Shown: positions 50,760-60,507, numbered from the stretch's first letter. The stretch: DNA of 64,000 bases from Paenibacillus selenitireducens (GCF_002021565.1 NZ_MSZX01000006.1:62027-126026); one strand, 5' to 3'. The notes: a model not told the origin generated them from the letters alone. Made by a program: numbers and translations.

Positions 50760-52554
50760 AATGCTCACCTACTCTCTCATACTCTAATGGGAATCGAATC
50801 GTAATCTTCGTGCCCACATCCGGTTCGCTAGCAATATCCAATTGAACCTGCTTGCCATAAATAAGCCGTAAGCGTTGGAAAACGTTCTGCACGCCGATCC
50901 CTGAGAAGCCCTTTTTGCCATGATCTTGGGTCTCTTGATCCCGTTCTACCTTCGCACGCAATTCTTGCAGCTTATCCTCCGTCATACCGATTCCATTATC
51001 CCGTACCGAGATTAGAACATCGTCTGCCCCAGCTTCACGAATGCGAATCGCATCAATGAATATCTCTCCGTCAAATTGTTCGAACCCATGGATGATAGCG
51101 TTTTCAATGAGGGGTTGAATGACAAATCTCGGCACTTTCGCTTGTTCGCATCCATTCTCAAAATGGACTTCCAGCCTCACTTGATTCGCATGCCGGAAAT
51201 TCATCAACCGGATGTAGTGATTCACGGTATCCACTTCTTCTTGTAATGGAATGAATTCATTATCTCGGTTGATCGTCATACGCAGCAAGGAGGAGAGGGA
51301 AGCGATGAGCTCCGCGTTCTCTTTGTCGCCCTGAATCAGAATGTTCATCCGGATCGAATTCAATAAATTGAACATAAAATGCGGATTAATTTGGGCTTGC
51401 AGCATCTCCAGCTCCGCTCGCCGCTTTTTCGTCTGTTCCATCGTAATCTGTTCGAACATGGACTCGATCCGATCCAACATATGGTCGATCGTCCGTGCCA
51501 ATTGTGCCACTTCGTTCTTCCCGCGAATGCCTGATCTGATGTCCAGTTGGCCGCGGCCGATATTGGTGATGAACCGGCTTAAATTCCCGATCGGCTGCGT
51601 AATTTTTGAGATTAAAAACGTCAGGAGGACACAGAACAGGGTAAAAAATAGGACTTGTAAGCCAAAACTAATCAATAATACCTGCTTATTCTTCGATATG
51701 GCAGACGATAACGGTATTAAACTCACGAGACGCCAATCGTTCGCATGAATCGGCTGTTCGGCATAGACATAACTTTTTCCGTCTACTTCAACCGTCCTCG
51801 TATGGGAATCACGCTGCCACCATGTCATCTTGCTGCCGATTTTCATCGGATTGGAATGCGATATCACATATCCATCTTTATCTATTAACATCATTTCTTG
51901 GTTCGAATTCGAATTGCTCTTGAGTACATTGCGAATTTTACGCTCATTGACACTAATGACGACATAGCCGATAGCGCTATTCGATGATGTCCGAATCGGG
52001 CGTCCGATCGTAACCAAAAAGGATCCGTTCTTGTCGAGGGAATTTAAATAATTGACTTGCAACCCCACCCAATACGTGGAGAATGTCGGTGTATGGCTTA
52101 ACGCTTCGAACCACGGTTGCTCATAGAGCCGCTTGGGGTTAAAATCGCTATAGGAATAATTCGTATATGTAAAATCGTTCTTGCCTAAAATCGTAACATA
52201 GTAATCATCATGCTGCCCGAACAATTCATCTAATAATCGAACGAGCCTGCTATAATTCACGAGATATTCCTCTTTTTTCTCCTTCGTTCCCATCATTTTC
52301 TGACTGAATACGATTTGTTGTCGAATCTCTGAATTCGTCAACACCACATTCGACAGCTCCAAGGTCTGATCCAGCACCCCATTGACATCGGATTGCACGG
52401 CTTTTAACGCTTCTTCCGAGCTGGTTACAGCTCGATCCAAGATTAAGTCTTTGGTGAAATAATTCGTCACCAGATAAATGCCTACGAGAGGAAGAAGAAA
52501 ACATAATAACGCCGACCAGATCAATTTTTTACGCAACGAGAATCGTCTCATCAT
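50734..52554 (-). CDS. YesM-like sensor histidine kinase
   Basis: The 606-residue protein has two membrane helices (about 12-32 and 285-305) around an extracytoplasmic Cache-like sensor of about 250 residues. HAMP, the His_kinase motif (AELEMLQAQINPHFMFNLLNSIRM) and the ATPase domain (QPLIENAIIHGFE, SVRDNGIGMTEDKL, GFSGIGVQNVFQRLRLIYG) follow. The start is ATG at 52554 or 52551; the frame is open another 35 codons upstream, but that part contains a perfect hairpin palindrome and no ribosome site. The ribosome site at the chosen start is weak (GAGG at 12 bases), suggesting low expression. It partners the YesN-like regulator. Confidence 0.88.
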   Translation of the reverse strand: MMRRFSLRKKLIWSALLCFLLPLVGIYLVTNYFTKDLILDRAVTSSEEALKAVQSDVNGVLDQTLELSNVVLTNSEIRQQIVFSQKMMGTKEKKEEYLVNYSRLVRLLDELFGQHDDYYVTILGKNDFTYTNYSYSDFNPKRLYEQPWFEALSHTPTFSTYWVGLQVNYLNSLDKNGSFLVTIGRPIRTSSNSAIGYVVISVNERKIRNVLKSNSNSNQEMMLIDKDGYVISHSNPMKIGSKMTWWQRDSHTRTVEVDGKSYVYAEQPIHANDWRLVSLIPLSSAISKNKQVLLISFGLQVLFFTLFCVLLTFLISKITQPIGNLSRFITNIGRGQLDIRSGIRGKNEVAQLARTIDHMLDRIESMFEQITMEQTKKRRAELEMLQAQINPHFMFNLLNSIRMNILIQGDKENAELIASLSSLLRMTINRDNEFIPLQEEVDTVNHYIRLMNFRHANQVRLEVHFENGCEQAKVPRFVIQPLIENAIIHGFEQFDGEIFIDAIRIREAGADDVLISVRDNGIGMTEDKLQELRAKVERDQETQDHGKKGFSGIGVQNVFQRLRLIYGKQVQLDIASEPDVGTKITIRFPLEYERVGEHCADSHSGG

Positions 52555-52593
52555 CACAGATGCAGGCCTCGAATCTGAATTGGAATTGGAATT

Positions 52594-52625
52594 GCAATAG
52601 GGAAAACCAAGGTTTTCCCTATTGC
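52594..52625. repeat. Perfect 32-base palindrome between binding-protein and kinase genes
   Basis: Two 15-base arms (GCAATAGGGAAAACC and its exact complement) flank AA. As RNA this is a very stable hairpin immediately after the binding-protein gene. It has no long T-run, so it more likely stabilises the upstream mRNA end than stops transcription fully. A (AATTCC)3 tandem repeat follows it on the minus strand. Confidence 0.8.
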
Positions 52626-52687
52626 CCTTATTGTAAATCCGCATTGCCTGATGCATCAACTATTATTTGAGAGGTTCGTTAGGATCG

Positions 52688-54046
52688 TTACTGGTTGTTC
52701 TTCACGACTTCGGAAATCTTCTGGTCGATGCTATCAATGGTCTTGTCAATGTCTTGCTTGTTCAAAATGTACAATTCAGCTTCTGGAATAACGACATTTT
52801 TCGCTTCATCTGCATATTTGGCAGGTACAGGAGCCGTACCAGGCGTCGTGTTCTTAATCGTATATTTCAAGGATTCAAGATCGATTTTCGATGGATCTTT
52901 GGATGAATTTACGATTGTATCGACAAGTTTATCGGTATCTGATTTCGCCCAGCCAGAGAATACTCTGCCGCCGATTTCCAAGCCTTCGGACGTATACCAT
53001 CTCACGAATTGATAAGCTGCTTCTTTATTCTTCGATTTTGCGGCTACAGCCATATATGTCGGTTGAACCGGTGAGTAATGTTTGCTCTCGCCCTCTATTT
53101 TTGGAAGCGGTGCGAATGCGGTAAGGAATGTAGCAGGGATGGCATCCGTTCCGCCGGATTCTGCAACCATCCAGTCTCCCATCGGAAGCATCGCTGCAAG
53201 TCTGTTGAAATACTGGTTACGATAAGCCAGCTTCTGCGAAATAATATCCTCGTACGCGTTGACGCTCTTGTCTTCATACATCATTTTCTTCATCATTTCC
53301 AAGTTCGCTTTTAGCAATGGATCTTTGGCATTTGACGTTCCGTCGCTCTTCAAGAATGTATTGTCTGACGGCTTGCTCATCAATTGCAATTGGAAGTAAT
53401 CCGGCCAGTTATGAAGGTATGCGCCATAACGTTTCTCTGCGCCATCGCCCTTCGTCAATTTCTTCGCGTAGTCCTCGAAATCTTTCCAAGTCCAATCTGT
53501 AGGTACAGGCAATCCCGCTTCATCCAGCATCGCTTTGTTCATGATGACGAACCAACGCTGCATTGAGGATGGAAGTGCATAAATTTTGCCGTTCACATGT
53601 GTATCGACTAAATATTCGTCTTCGTATTTATAACCGTCTTTCTCGATGAAACTATCTAGCGGTTCCAACAAGCCGATATCCGCACGCTGCGAATAGTTCG
53701 TATACGGGAGTTCAACAATATCAAGCTGATCGTTCGATGCTGCCATGAGGTCTAACTTCTGCATGGATGCCACCGAATCCCCCTTTTCGTTCAGAAGATC
53801 CAATTCGACTTTAATATTCGGATATTTCTTCTCGAATTCTGGAATGATCTTGCTCCATTGCGCTTTGGCATCCGTCTGCCATGTACTTAGTTTTAACACG
53901 ACTTGCTCTGCCGCTGGCTCTTTCCCAGTATCGGTTGCACCTTCTGCCGCAGGATCAGAAGCTTTGCTTCCTCCATTGCCACAAGCGGCAACGAATAAAG
54001 CAAGAGATAGACACAACAACATCGCAGATAACTTTTTAATCTTCAT
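52688..54046 (-). CDS. Extracellular sugar-binding lipoprotein of a CUT1 ABC importer
   Basis: The 452-residue protein has a lipoprotein signal with lipobox VAAC (Cys22). After a Gly/Ser/Ala linker comes a family 1 solute-binding fold: WSKIIPEFEKKYPNIKVELDLLNEKGDSVASMQKLDLMAASNDQLDIVELPYTNY, GKIYALPSSMQRWFVIMNK, and FVRWYTSEG near the C-terminus. It captures oligosaccharides for the two permeases just upstream. No ATPase gene is in the operon; as in many Firmicutes, a shared MsmX-type ATPase elsewhere is presumed. Confidence 0.9.
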   Translation of the reverse strand: MKIKKLSAMLLCLSLALFVAACGNGGSKASDPAAEGATDTGKEPAAEQVVLKLSTWQTDAKAQWSKIIPEFEKKYPNIKVELDLLNEKGDSVASMQKLDLMAASNDQLDIVELPYTNYSQRADIGLLEPLDSFIEKDGYKYEDEYLVDTHVNGKIYALPSSMQRWFVIMNKAMLDEAGLPVPTDWTWKDFEDYAKKLTKGDGAEKRYGAYLHNWPDYFQLQLMSKPSDNTFLKSDGTSNAKDPLLKANLEMMKKMMYEDKSVNAYEDIISQKLAYRNQYFNRLAAMLPMGDWMVAESGGTDAIPATFLTAFAPLPKIEGESKHYSPVQPTYMAVAAKSKNKEAAYQFVRWYTSEGLEIGGRVFSGWAKSDTDKLVDTIVNSSKDPSKIDLESLKYTIKNTTPGTAPVPAKYADEAKNVVIPEAELYILNKQDIDKTIDSIDQKISEVVKNNQ

Positions 54047-54174
54047 GTTGACCCCTCCTCTAGAATATCTAATTGGCGAAACTTGTAAGTAAGTGCTTAC
54101 AAGAACATCCTAACATGATCATTCTTTTTGCGTAGTTCCCATTTTTTACGGAAGCCAAACTATTTTGACTTTTA

Positions 54175-54996
54175 TTATCCCTTCACACCGCCAAGGGAAA
54201 TGCCCTCGATCACTTGCTTTTGACCAATCGCAAAGATAATCAGCAATGGCAGAATCGCAGATACCGCACCGGCCATCATTAACGAATAGACATCGCCGTA
54301 TTGATCTCCGAACAACCGAATCCCGAGCTGAATAGTGAACAAGTCTTTCGATTTCAAGAAGATTAACGGGTACTGATAGTCATTCCATGTCCAGATAAAC
54401 CGAAGTATGGCATAGGTTGCAACACCAGGACGAATTAATGGGAGCGCAATTTGCCAGAAGGTACGGAAGTAACCTGCGCCATCCATTTTGCCAGATTCAA
54501 TATACTCATTGCTGACCCCCATGAAGAACTGTTTCAGCATGAATGCCCCGATAATACTGAAGCTGTTCAAGAGAATCAACCCGATATGGGTATCAATGAG
54601 ATGCAGCCAGTTGAACAATAAGAATTGCGGCACCAAGGATGCTTGAGGTGGTACCATATATAACGCGAGAACGAGTACGAACATCGTATCTCTGCCACGG
54701 AAGCGCAATTTAGAGAAGCCGTAAGCCGCTAACGAACAGACGAACACATTGATGATCGTGGTAGCAATGGTGATATAGATCGAATTCCAGTAGTACCGTA
54801 CGAATTGTCCGCTCCATACCGTTTTGTAGTTCTCGATGACATTCCAATGCGTCGGAATCCATTCGATCGGAAATTTGAACACATCGGTCTCGGGCTTAAA
54901 GGAAGCCGATAACATCCATAGAAACGGAAGGATGAAGAGAACGCCGATCAGTGCCATCACGATCGTCCAGATGATTTTGGATATATTTAGTTTCAT
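54175..54996 (-). CDS. Carbohydrate ABC transporter permease (MalG/LplC type)
   Basis: The 273-residue protein has six predicted membrane helices and the EAA loop ESGKMDGAGYFRTFWQIALPLIRPG, which contacts the ATPase. The N-terminus LPFLWMLSASFKPETDVFKFP is typical of the MalG-like partner. It forms the import channel with the permease encoded 28 bases upstream and works with the binding lipoprotein downstream. Confidence 0.92.
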   Translation of the reverse strand: MKLNISKIIWTIVMALIGVLFILPFLWMLSASFKPETDVFKFPIEWIPTHWNVIENYKTVWSGQFVRYYWNSIYITIATTIINVFVCSLAAYGFSKLRFRGRDTMFVLVLALYMVPPQASLVPQFLLFNWLHLIDTHIGLILLNSFSIIGAFMLKQFFMGVSNEYIESGKMDGAGYFRTFWQIALPLIRPGVATYAILRFIWTWNDYQYPLIFLKSKDLFTIQLGIRLFGDQYGDVYSLMMAGAVSAILPLLIIFAIGQKQVIEGISLGGVKG

Positions 54997-55024
54997 ATGT
55001 TTTGTACCTCCTCTCGAAGTTCAA

Positions 55025-55933
55025 TCAATAGTTAACCCATTTTTTCTGAGCCAGCATTTGTGCCCCGGTAATGATCAGACAAATCAAGAATAGAATGAGC
55101 GCCATGCTGGAAGCATACCCTGTCTTCAGTTGGTTGAAGGCCGTATCGTACAATTCATACACAATCACCGTGGTAGAATTCGCTGGACCGCCTTGCGTCA
55201 GCACTTGAATCAAGTCGAATATTTTGAACGTGCCGATAATCCCGGTCACTAATAAGAAGAATGTCGTCGGCGAGATGCAAGGTAACGTGATGTTGCGGAA
55301 TTTCACCCATGTATTGGCCCCGTCGATATCTGCTGCTTCATAGAGATCTTTCGGAATCGATTGCAGACCCGCAATGTAAATAATGATGTTATAACCAAGC
55401 AATATCCAGACTTGAATCATCATCAGCGATGGCAGGGCGAAGTCAATGTCAGCCAACCACTTGGGCGGGTTCGCGATCCCCATCGACATGAGTGTTTTGT
55501 TCACGGGACCAAAGGAGGGATGGAACAACACCTGCCACACCATTGCAACGGCTACAATACTTGAAATATACGGTAAGAAGTACACCACTTTAAAGGCATC
55601 CTTCATGTACACATGCTTATCAATAAGAATCGAAAGCGCTAGAGCCAGAATTAACGTAATAGGCACCGTGATAATAAAGATCAGATTGTTCACCAAGCTC
55701 TGCATAAATGCGCTATCGTGAAATAATCTCGCGAAATTATCCAATCCGGCGAATTTGATCGCCCCAATCCCTGCGACAAAGTTCCAGTTCGTGAAGCTCA
55801 GCAAGAGCGAGCCGATGACCGGAATTAATGTAAGAATAATGAGTCCAATCATTAAAGGGGCAACAAATAAATAACCAGCGACCTGCTCCTTCGCACCCAT
55901 ACTCAACGATATGGATTTGTTCGTTCGTTTCAT
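55025..55933 (-). CDS. Carbohydrate ABC transporter permease (MalF/LplB type)
   Basis: The 302-residue protein has six predicted membrane helices, the EAA loop YEAADIDGANTWVKFRNITLPCISPT and the typical N-terminal FVAPLMIGLIILTLIPVIGSLLLSFTNW. It is the first gene of the operon that continues with the second permease, binding lipoprotein, YesM, YesN, DUF2264 and GH88. The start has a strong site (GAGGAGGAGAG). A hairpin-forming palindrome lies just upstream. Confidence 0.92.
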   Translation of the reverse strand: MKRTNKSISLSMGAKEQVAGYLFVAPLMIGLIILTLIPVIGSLLLSFTNWNFVAGIGAIKFAGLDNFARLFHDSAFMQSLVNNLIFIITVPITLILALALSILIDKHVYMKDAFKVVYFLPYISSIVAVAMVWQVLFHPSFGPVNKTLMSMGIANPPKWLADIDFALPSLMMIQVWILLGYNIIIYIAGLQSIPKDLYEAADIDGANTWVKFRNITLPCISPTTFFLLVTGIIGTFKIFDLIQVLTQGGPANSTTVIVYELYDTAFNQLKTGYASSMALILFLICLIITGAQMLAQKKWVNY

Positions 55934-55952
55934 AATTCTCTCCTCCTCAACG

Positions 55953-55969
55953 TTTTGCTTAGCAAAACT
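55953..55969. promoter_or_regulatory. Palindrome before the sugar ABC operon
   Basis: GTTTTGCTTAGCAAAAC has perfect 8-base arms and lies just upstream of the ribosome site of the first permease gene, about 20 bases from the start codon. It may be an operator or a 5'-UTR hairpin; a catabolite (cre) consensus was not found in it. Confidence 0.45.
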
Positions 55970-56091
55970 AGCTTCGGAAGCTTATCCGAATCTGCTGCTA
56001 TGATGGTTGTTACTTCCATTGTAAGAAAATCAGCTTCGGATCATAAGAAATAGAAACGTGCATTTTGGAACGAATTTTACTTTTTGCGCAC

Positions 56092-56136
56092 AAAAAAAAG
56101 ATCCCCCGCACCGCATAAAGCGAAAGCGAGAGATCT
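56092..56136 (-). terminator. Terminator of thrS
   Basis: AGATCTCTCGC pairs with GCGGGGGATCT with two mismatches, and TTTTTTTTG follows on the minus strand. Confidence 0.8.
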
Positions 56137-56156
56137 CTGATAAACATGATATGCAA

Positions 56157-58097
56157 TTAGAAAATAAGGTGTGTGCGGATTTCTTCGGTTAGACGAGCAA
56201 TGATCGCATCGAGCTTATGCATCCCTTGGTCGCCTTCGCCACGTTGACGTACGGATACGCCGCCTTCATTCATCTCATTTTCACCTACAACGAACATGTA
56301 AGGCACTTTCTCAAGCTGTGCTTCACGGATTTTGTAGCCCAACTTCTCATTGCGTAAGTCAGCTTCAACCCGTATACCTGCGGCTTGCAGCTTCTCAACT
56401 ACTTCTTTCGCATAGCCTTCGAATGCGTTAGAGACAGGAATGATTTTCGCTTGTACCGGCGACAACCATAATGGCAATGCGCCTGCAAAGTTTTCGAGCA
56501 AGAAAGCTGTCATCCGTTCCATTGTACTGATGATCCCGCGGTGAATCACAACAGGACGGTGTTTCTGTCCATCATCGCCGACATACTCCAGTTCAAAGCG
56601 CTCTGGAAGCAAGAAATCAAGCTGTGCTGTCGACAACGTCTCTTCTTTTCCTAACGCTGTCTTAATTTGAACATCTAATTTCGGACCGTAGAACGCAGCT
56701 TCCCCTTCGGCTTCGAAGAATGGAAGACCCAATTCTTCTACCACTTCACGAAGCATACGTTGGGACATTTCCCACATTTCATCGTTCTGGAAGTATTTCT
56801 CCGTATCTTGCGGATCACGGTAGGATAGACGGAAACGGTATTCCTTGATGCCGAAATCTTCATATACTTGCTGAATCAAGTTCACGACGCGGGCAAACTC
56901 TTCTTTAATTTGATCGGGACGACAGAAGATATGCGCATCATTTAATGTCATCGCACGAACACGATGCAAGCCTGTAAGGGCACCCGACATTTCATAACGG
57001 TGCATTGTTCCTAGTTCGGCAATACGAACCGGAAGATCACGGTAGCTGCGCATTTCGCTCTTGAACACCATCATATGGTGAGGGCAGTTCATCGGACGAA
57101 GGACAAGCTCTTCGTTATCCATGATCATTTTCGGGAACATATCTTCTGAATAGTGTTCCCAGTGACCTGAAGTTTTGTATAACTCTACGTTCGCAAGAAC
57201 AGGAGTATATACATGGTCATAGCCCAATTTTTCTTCCAAATCCACGATATAACGCTCTAATGTACGGCGTAGTTTTGCGCCATGCGGCAACCAAAGCGGC
57301 AGACCTTGTCCAACTTGTTGGGAGAACGTAAAGATCTTCAGCTCTTTACCCAATTTGCGGTGATCGCGTTTTTTCGCTTCTTCCAAGAGACGAAGATGCT
57401 CGTCCAGCTCCGCTTTCTTCACGAACGCTGTTCCGTAAATCCGCTGCAGCATTTTGTTCTTGGAATCCCCGCGCCAGTAAGCACCAGCAACGCTCAACAA
57501 TTTAAATGCTTTGATACGGCCTGTCGACGGTACATGAGGTCCACGGCATAGATCGAAGAACTCGCCTTGATCATAGATCGTTATGACCGAATCTTCCGGA
57601 AGATCACGAATTAACTCAAGCTTCAAGTTATCGTCAAGCTCTGTGTAGATCTTCAAAGCTTCATCACGGCTCACTTCACGACGGCGAATCGGCAAGTTTT
57701 CATTGACGATGCGTTCCATTTCCTTTTCGATTTTCGCCAAATCTTCAGGATTGAGGGAATGCTCCATATCAATATCATAATAGAAACCATCCTCGATCAC
57801 CGGACCGATACCTAATTTGACATTACTGTCTTTGTATAGACGTTTGATCGCTTGTGCCATCAAATGCGCTGTACTATGACGCATTAATTCCAGACCGTCT
57901 TTGCTGTCCAACGTAATAATTTCAAGCGCTGCATCGGATTCGATCGGCGCATAAATATCAACGATTTTTCCGTCGATTTTCCCTGCTACCGCATTCTTCT
58001 TCAAGCCGCTGCTAATGGAAGCTGCGACATCCTCTGTTGTGCTGCCGGCTTCATACTCGCGTACGGCACCATCTGGCAAAGTTACTTTAACTGACAT
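56157..58097 (-). CDS. thrS: Threonyl-tRNA synthetase
   Basis: The 646-residue protein has TGS ([18 protein letters not shown]), editing domain ([15 protein letters not shown] with the zinc/His motif), class II catalytic core ([35 protein letters not shown] as motif 2, zinc Cys included; later [13 protein letters not shown] as motif 3) and an anticodon-binding C-terminus ([18 protein letters not shown]). It charges tRNA-Thr and also clears mis-charged serine. Expression is controlled by the T-box leader directly upstream. ytxC lies upstream on the same strand, as in B. subtilis. Confidence 0.96.
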   Translation of the reverse strand: MSVKVTLPDGAVREYEAGSTTEDVAASISSGLKKNAVAGKIDGKIVDIYAPIESDAALEIITLDSKDGLELMRHSTAHLMAQAIKRLYKDSNVKLGIGPVIEDGFYYDIDMEHSLNPEDLAKIEKEMERIVNENLPIRRREVSRDEALKIYTELDDNLKLELIRDLPEDSVITIYDQGEFFDLCRGPHVPSTGRIKAFKLLSVAGAYWRGDSKNKMLQRIYGTAFVKKAELDEHLRLLEEAKKRDHRKLGKELKIFTFSQQVGQGLPLWLPHGAKLRRTLERYIVDLEEKLGYDHVYTPVLANVELYKTSGHWEHYSEDMFPKMIMDNEELVLRPMNCPHHMMVFKSEMRSYRDLPVRIAELGTMHRYEMSGALTGLHRVRAMTLNDAHIFCRPDQIKEEFARVVNLIQQVYEDFGIKEYRFRLSYRDPQDTEKYFQNDEMWEMSQRMLREVVEELGLPFFEAEGEAAFYGPKLDVQIKTALGKEETLSTAQLDFLLPERFELEYVGDDGQKHRPVVIHRGIISTMERMTAFLLENFAGALPLWLSPVQAKIIPVSNAFEGYAKEVVEKLQAAGIRVEADLRNEKLGYKIREAQLEKVPYMFVVGENEMNEGGVSVRQRGEGDQGMHKLDAIIARLTEEIRTHLIF

Positions 58098-58119
58098 GAT
58101 AAAGATCCTCCTTTTTCAA

Positions 58120-58360
58120 TGACAAAACAAAAAACACCCATCCCGGAAAGGGACGAGTGTTATACCCGTGGTTCCACCCTAATTCGAATGTCTATAGCCT
58201 GATCACGTAGACATTCCTTAGAACATTCAATAACGAGAATGACTCGGCTTCATCTACTGTTCGATGCCTACACAGGACCGCATTCGATGAATCAGCTACA
58301 AAGGGGTAAGCCCTTGGTGAACACTGAAGGAAATTGCAGCCCATGTTTCCTCTCTCTGAA
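58120..58360 (-). promoter_or_regulatory. T-box riboswitch leader of thrS
   Basis: The T-box sequence AGGGTGGAACCACGGG (minus strand, 58165-58180) matches the consensus that pairs with the uncharged tRNA acceptor end. It is preceded by the stem III hairpin GAATGTCTA...TAGACATTC and followed by a terminator (AACACTCGTCCC...GGGATGGGTGTTTTTTG, about 58128-58161). Stem I lies upstream; ACC at 58316-58318 is a candidate Thr specifier, but I could not fold stem I to prove it. Uncharged tRNA-Thr should switch the terminator to the antiterminator. The leader fills the gap between thrS and ytxC. Confidence 0.9.
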
Positions 58361-58362
58361 CA

Positions 58363-58391
58363 GTTCTATCCAAGACTCATGTCTTTGTCAA
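58363..58391 (-). promoter_or_regulatory. Promoter of the thrS T-box transcript
   Basis: TTGACA (58386-58391) and TAGAAC (58363-58368) on the minus strand are 17 bases apart and lie just upstream of the T-box leader. Confidence 0.7.
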
Positions 58392-58462
58392 CGCTATTCG
58401 CGTGTTTAGTTACCTGCTATTATAAAACCTATTTGACATCTGGTCAAGGCATTTCCCTTCAC

Positions 58463-59377
58463 CTAGTCAAGCTGCTGGGCACTTTCGCTCAGATAAGGTG
58501 TACAAACTGGGCAATAGACGCAGAGCTGAGCACGTGTGTCAAATATTTGCTGAATCGTCTTGATGACCTGCAGATCAGGTTGACGGGTATGAATAAATAT
58601 TTTTTGCGGAGATACCGTAATGAGGGTACTGACAATCATATCCTCAACTTCAATATCGTGATCCGGCATTTCTACAACCACACTCGTCATTTGTTTGGTC
58701 TCAATCGGTCTCATTTGCTCATTCAGCAGCACAAATTGATGATCACCACGGTGCATTACATGCGCAACAGGGATCTTCGTCTCTTGGACGAACACGAAGT
58801 ATTTCAGTAAGGCGATGAACTCGTGGTACTGCTGATCCAGAATGTACTCATCCACCGAATACTCCACAATCTCATGTAATTCCTTGAGATACGAATCTAA
58901 TCGGAACCGAATGTAACCATCGATATGTAGATCCGTTTGTTCTTCGAAATATTGTGAGATACTCTGAACCAGAAGCTTTTTCCGTCGTTGCCGATCATCC
59001 GGCGTTCGCAGTTCCTCATGGGTTTCTTCCAGTAACTGCACGCAGTATTTTTCAATTTTATCCAAGTCGTCCGTATGTTTGTAGTGAAAATCTTTACGAA
59101 TGATTCTTCGTAAAATCGCTCTTTCTCGCACTTCCAGAATATAGTCAGCCAACGCATTCGCCGCCTTCATGTAGACGATCGGCGCTTTCTCAGACAGCTT
59201 AAATCCCGGCAAATTACCATAACAGGAGATCGAATGCTCCGATTGGATTCTCGACTCCTCAAAATAAATGCCATCCGGCTGCTTATGTAAATCAGCGAAT
59301 TCCTGCTCCATATGACTGAGAAGTTTAGACAAGGCTTCTTCGGAAGTCGTCGTAATTGTGACTGTAAACAGTTCCAT
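58463..59377 (-). CDS. ytxC: Putative sporulation protein YtxC
   Basis: The 304-residue soluble protein matches YtxC in size and in its pattern of helix-rich segments: RAILRRIIRKDFHYKHTDDLDKI, then HIDGYIRFRLDSYLKELHEIVEYSVDEYI and HDIEVEDMIVSTLITVSPQKIFIH. The location just upstream of thrS on the same strand is the conserved Bacillales arrangement. Its molecular function is unknown. It ends about 70 bases before the thrS promoter with no obvious terminator, so some read-through into the T-box leader is possible. Confidence 0.85.
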   Translation of the reverse strand: MELFTVTITTTSEEALSKLLSHMEQEFADLHKQPDGIYFEESRIQSEHSISCYGNLPGFKLSEKAPIVYMKAANALADYILEVRERAILRRIIRKDFHYKHTDDLDKIEKYCVQLLEETHEELRTPDDRQRRKKLLVQSISQYFEEQTDLHIDGYIRFRLDSYLKELHEIVEYSVDEYILDQQYHEFIALLKYFVFVQETKIPVAHVMHRGDHQFVLLNEQMRPIETKQMTSVVVEMPDHDIEVEDMIVSTLITVSPQKIFIHTRQPDLQVIKTIQQIFDTRAQLCVYCPVCTPYLSESAQQLD

Positions 59378-59636
59378 CTGACTCGCTCCTTCCCGAACAC
59401 TTACAATGTTCTTCTTCAGTATATGGGCTTTAGGAATGAGATATACAACGTGGATTTTGGCAGCTCGTCTGAGGCCTTCTATTTGGCTAAAGTTAAATTT
59501 TTCAATTGATCTGAATACGCTTGTGATTCGATAATATGCGAATTCCTAATAAGATTTGTCCGTTTCAAGAAGACGAATTAACGCATATGTTAAAGTGTAG
59601 GGCCTTACAAATATAAAAACTAGGGGTGGATTTTAC

Positions 59637-59921
59637 ATGGCAATTATCAAACCATTTTTAACGTCTGCGAGGTATACTTCTACAATTGGAGTTGGAACAG
59701 GCGTTGGGCCAGCATTTGCCATTGCGGCAACTGCGTTTGACAATGATGCTGGAGTTGCAGCCACTGCATTTCCCAGTACATTTGTTTATTACAATCTCTA
59801 CATTAATGGGATCCTTCAACAAGGTAATACGTCGACAATCACAACCACAGCAATTACCATTCCGAACGGTGATGCTGAAAATGCTGGTACACCAGTAACT
59901 GTGGAATTCGTTATCAACTAA
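59637..59921 (+). CDS. DUF4183 family protein 1
   Basis: The 94-residue protein has no signal peptide and is rich in Thr, Ala and Gly, with the family core FVYYNLYINGILQQGNTSTITTTAITIPNGDA. DUF4183 proteins occur in spore formers and are often linked to collagen-like or spore-surface proteins; that role is an inference here. The ATG follows GGGGTGGA. A second, related gene lies 138 bases downstream, and the two share an exact 18-base stretch encoding INGILQ. Confidence 0.8.
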   Translation: MAIIKPFLTSARYTSTIGVGTGVGPAFAIAATAFDNDAGVAATAFPSTFVYYNLYINGILQQGNTSTITTTAITIPNGDAENAGTPVTVEFVIN

Positions 59922-59973
59922 CAAATAGATAAATCCCAAGCGGATAAAACCGCCTGGGGTTTATCTATTTGTA
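59921..59973. terminator. Long terminator hairpin after the first DUF4183 gene
   Basis: An outer stem ACAAATAGATAAA/TTTATCTATTTGT and an inner CCC-AGCGG/CCGC-GGG helix form one long hairpin immediately after the stop. Confidence 0.8.
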
Positions 59974-60059
59974 GATTGTGGCTTTACAGTTCTGATCAAA
60001 TCCCAAGTGAGGCTACATATTCGCGATGAAATTAATCACTATAAGTAAGGAGTAGTTAG

Positions 60060-60464
60060 ATGAAGACTTATGAATCGAAAAGTAACATCGTGAGCAAGCC
60101 ATATGTCAGACGTAGTCAGCACCTAGTTATCACACCATCAGGTTGCCCAGACATTTTTCCTGGCAAACCGAATCCGTGCCCTCCTAATCCGTGTCCTCCA
60201 ATTATACTGAAGACAGAAATCTTCCAGTATACGACGATTTCTGATGGAACAAATAATCAGTACACAAGTAATGATGCAGTGCTACAATTCAGTACTTCCG
60301 GTATACTCGATCCTAACGGTATATCTATTATTAATCTGTTTATTAATGGGATCCTTCAATCCCCCAATTTATATGTTGTACATCAGGATATTTTGATTTT
60401 AAGTGAAGCTCCTACGCAAGGTGTTCCCATCATCCTTCAGTTTATTAAAATCACTACATCTTAA
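60060..60464 (+). CDS. DUF4183 family protein 2 with Cys-Pro-rich N-terminus
   Basis: The 134-residue protein has a basic N-terminus, then PNPCPPNPCPPI (a short CPPNP repeat), then a DUF4183-like beta domain with LFINGILQSPNLYVVHQDILILSEAPTQG. The Cys-Pro repeats could cross-link it into a coat or exosporium layer. The ATG at 60060 follows AAGGAGTAG. It is paralogous to the gene before it, but each has its own terminator, so the two may be expressed separately in the mother cell. Confidence 0.78.
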   Translation: MKTYESKSNIVSKPYVRRSQHLVITPSGCPDIFPGKPNPCPPNPCPPIILKTEIFQYTTISDGTNNQYTSNDAVLQFSTSGILDPNGISIINLFINGILQSPNLYVVHQDILILSEAPTQGVPIILQFIKITTS

Positions 60465-60507
60465 AAGGAACTCCAACGATTTTATCTCCAATGTATCCCA
60501 GACGACA

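Noticed and set aside
52555-52659. A 35-residue extension of the YesM-like kinase
   Set aside because: It contains the perfect palindrome, repetitive NSNSNS codons and no ribosome site.
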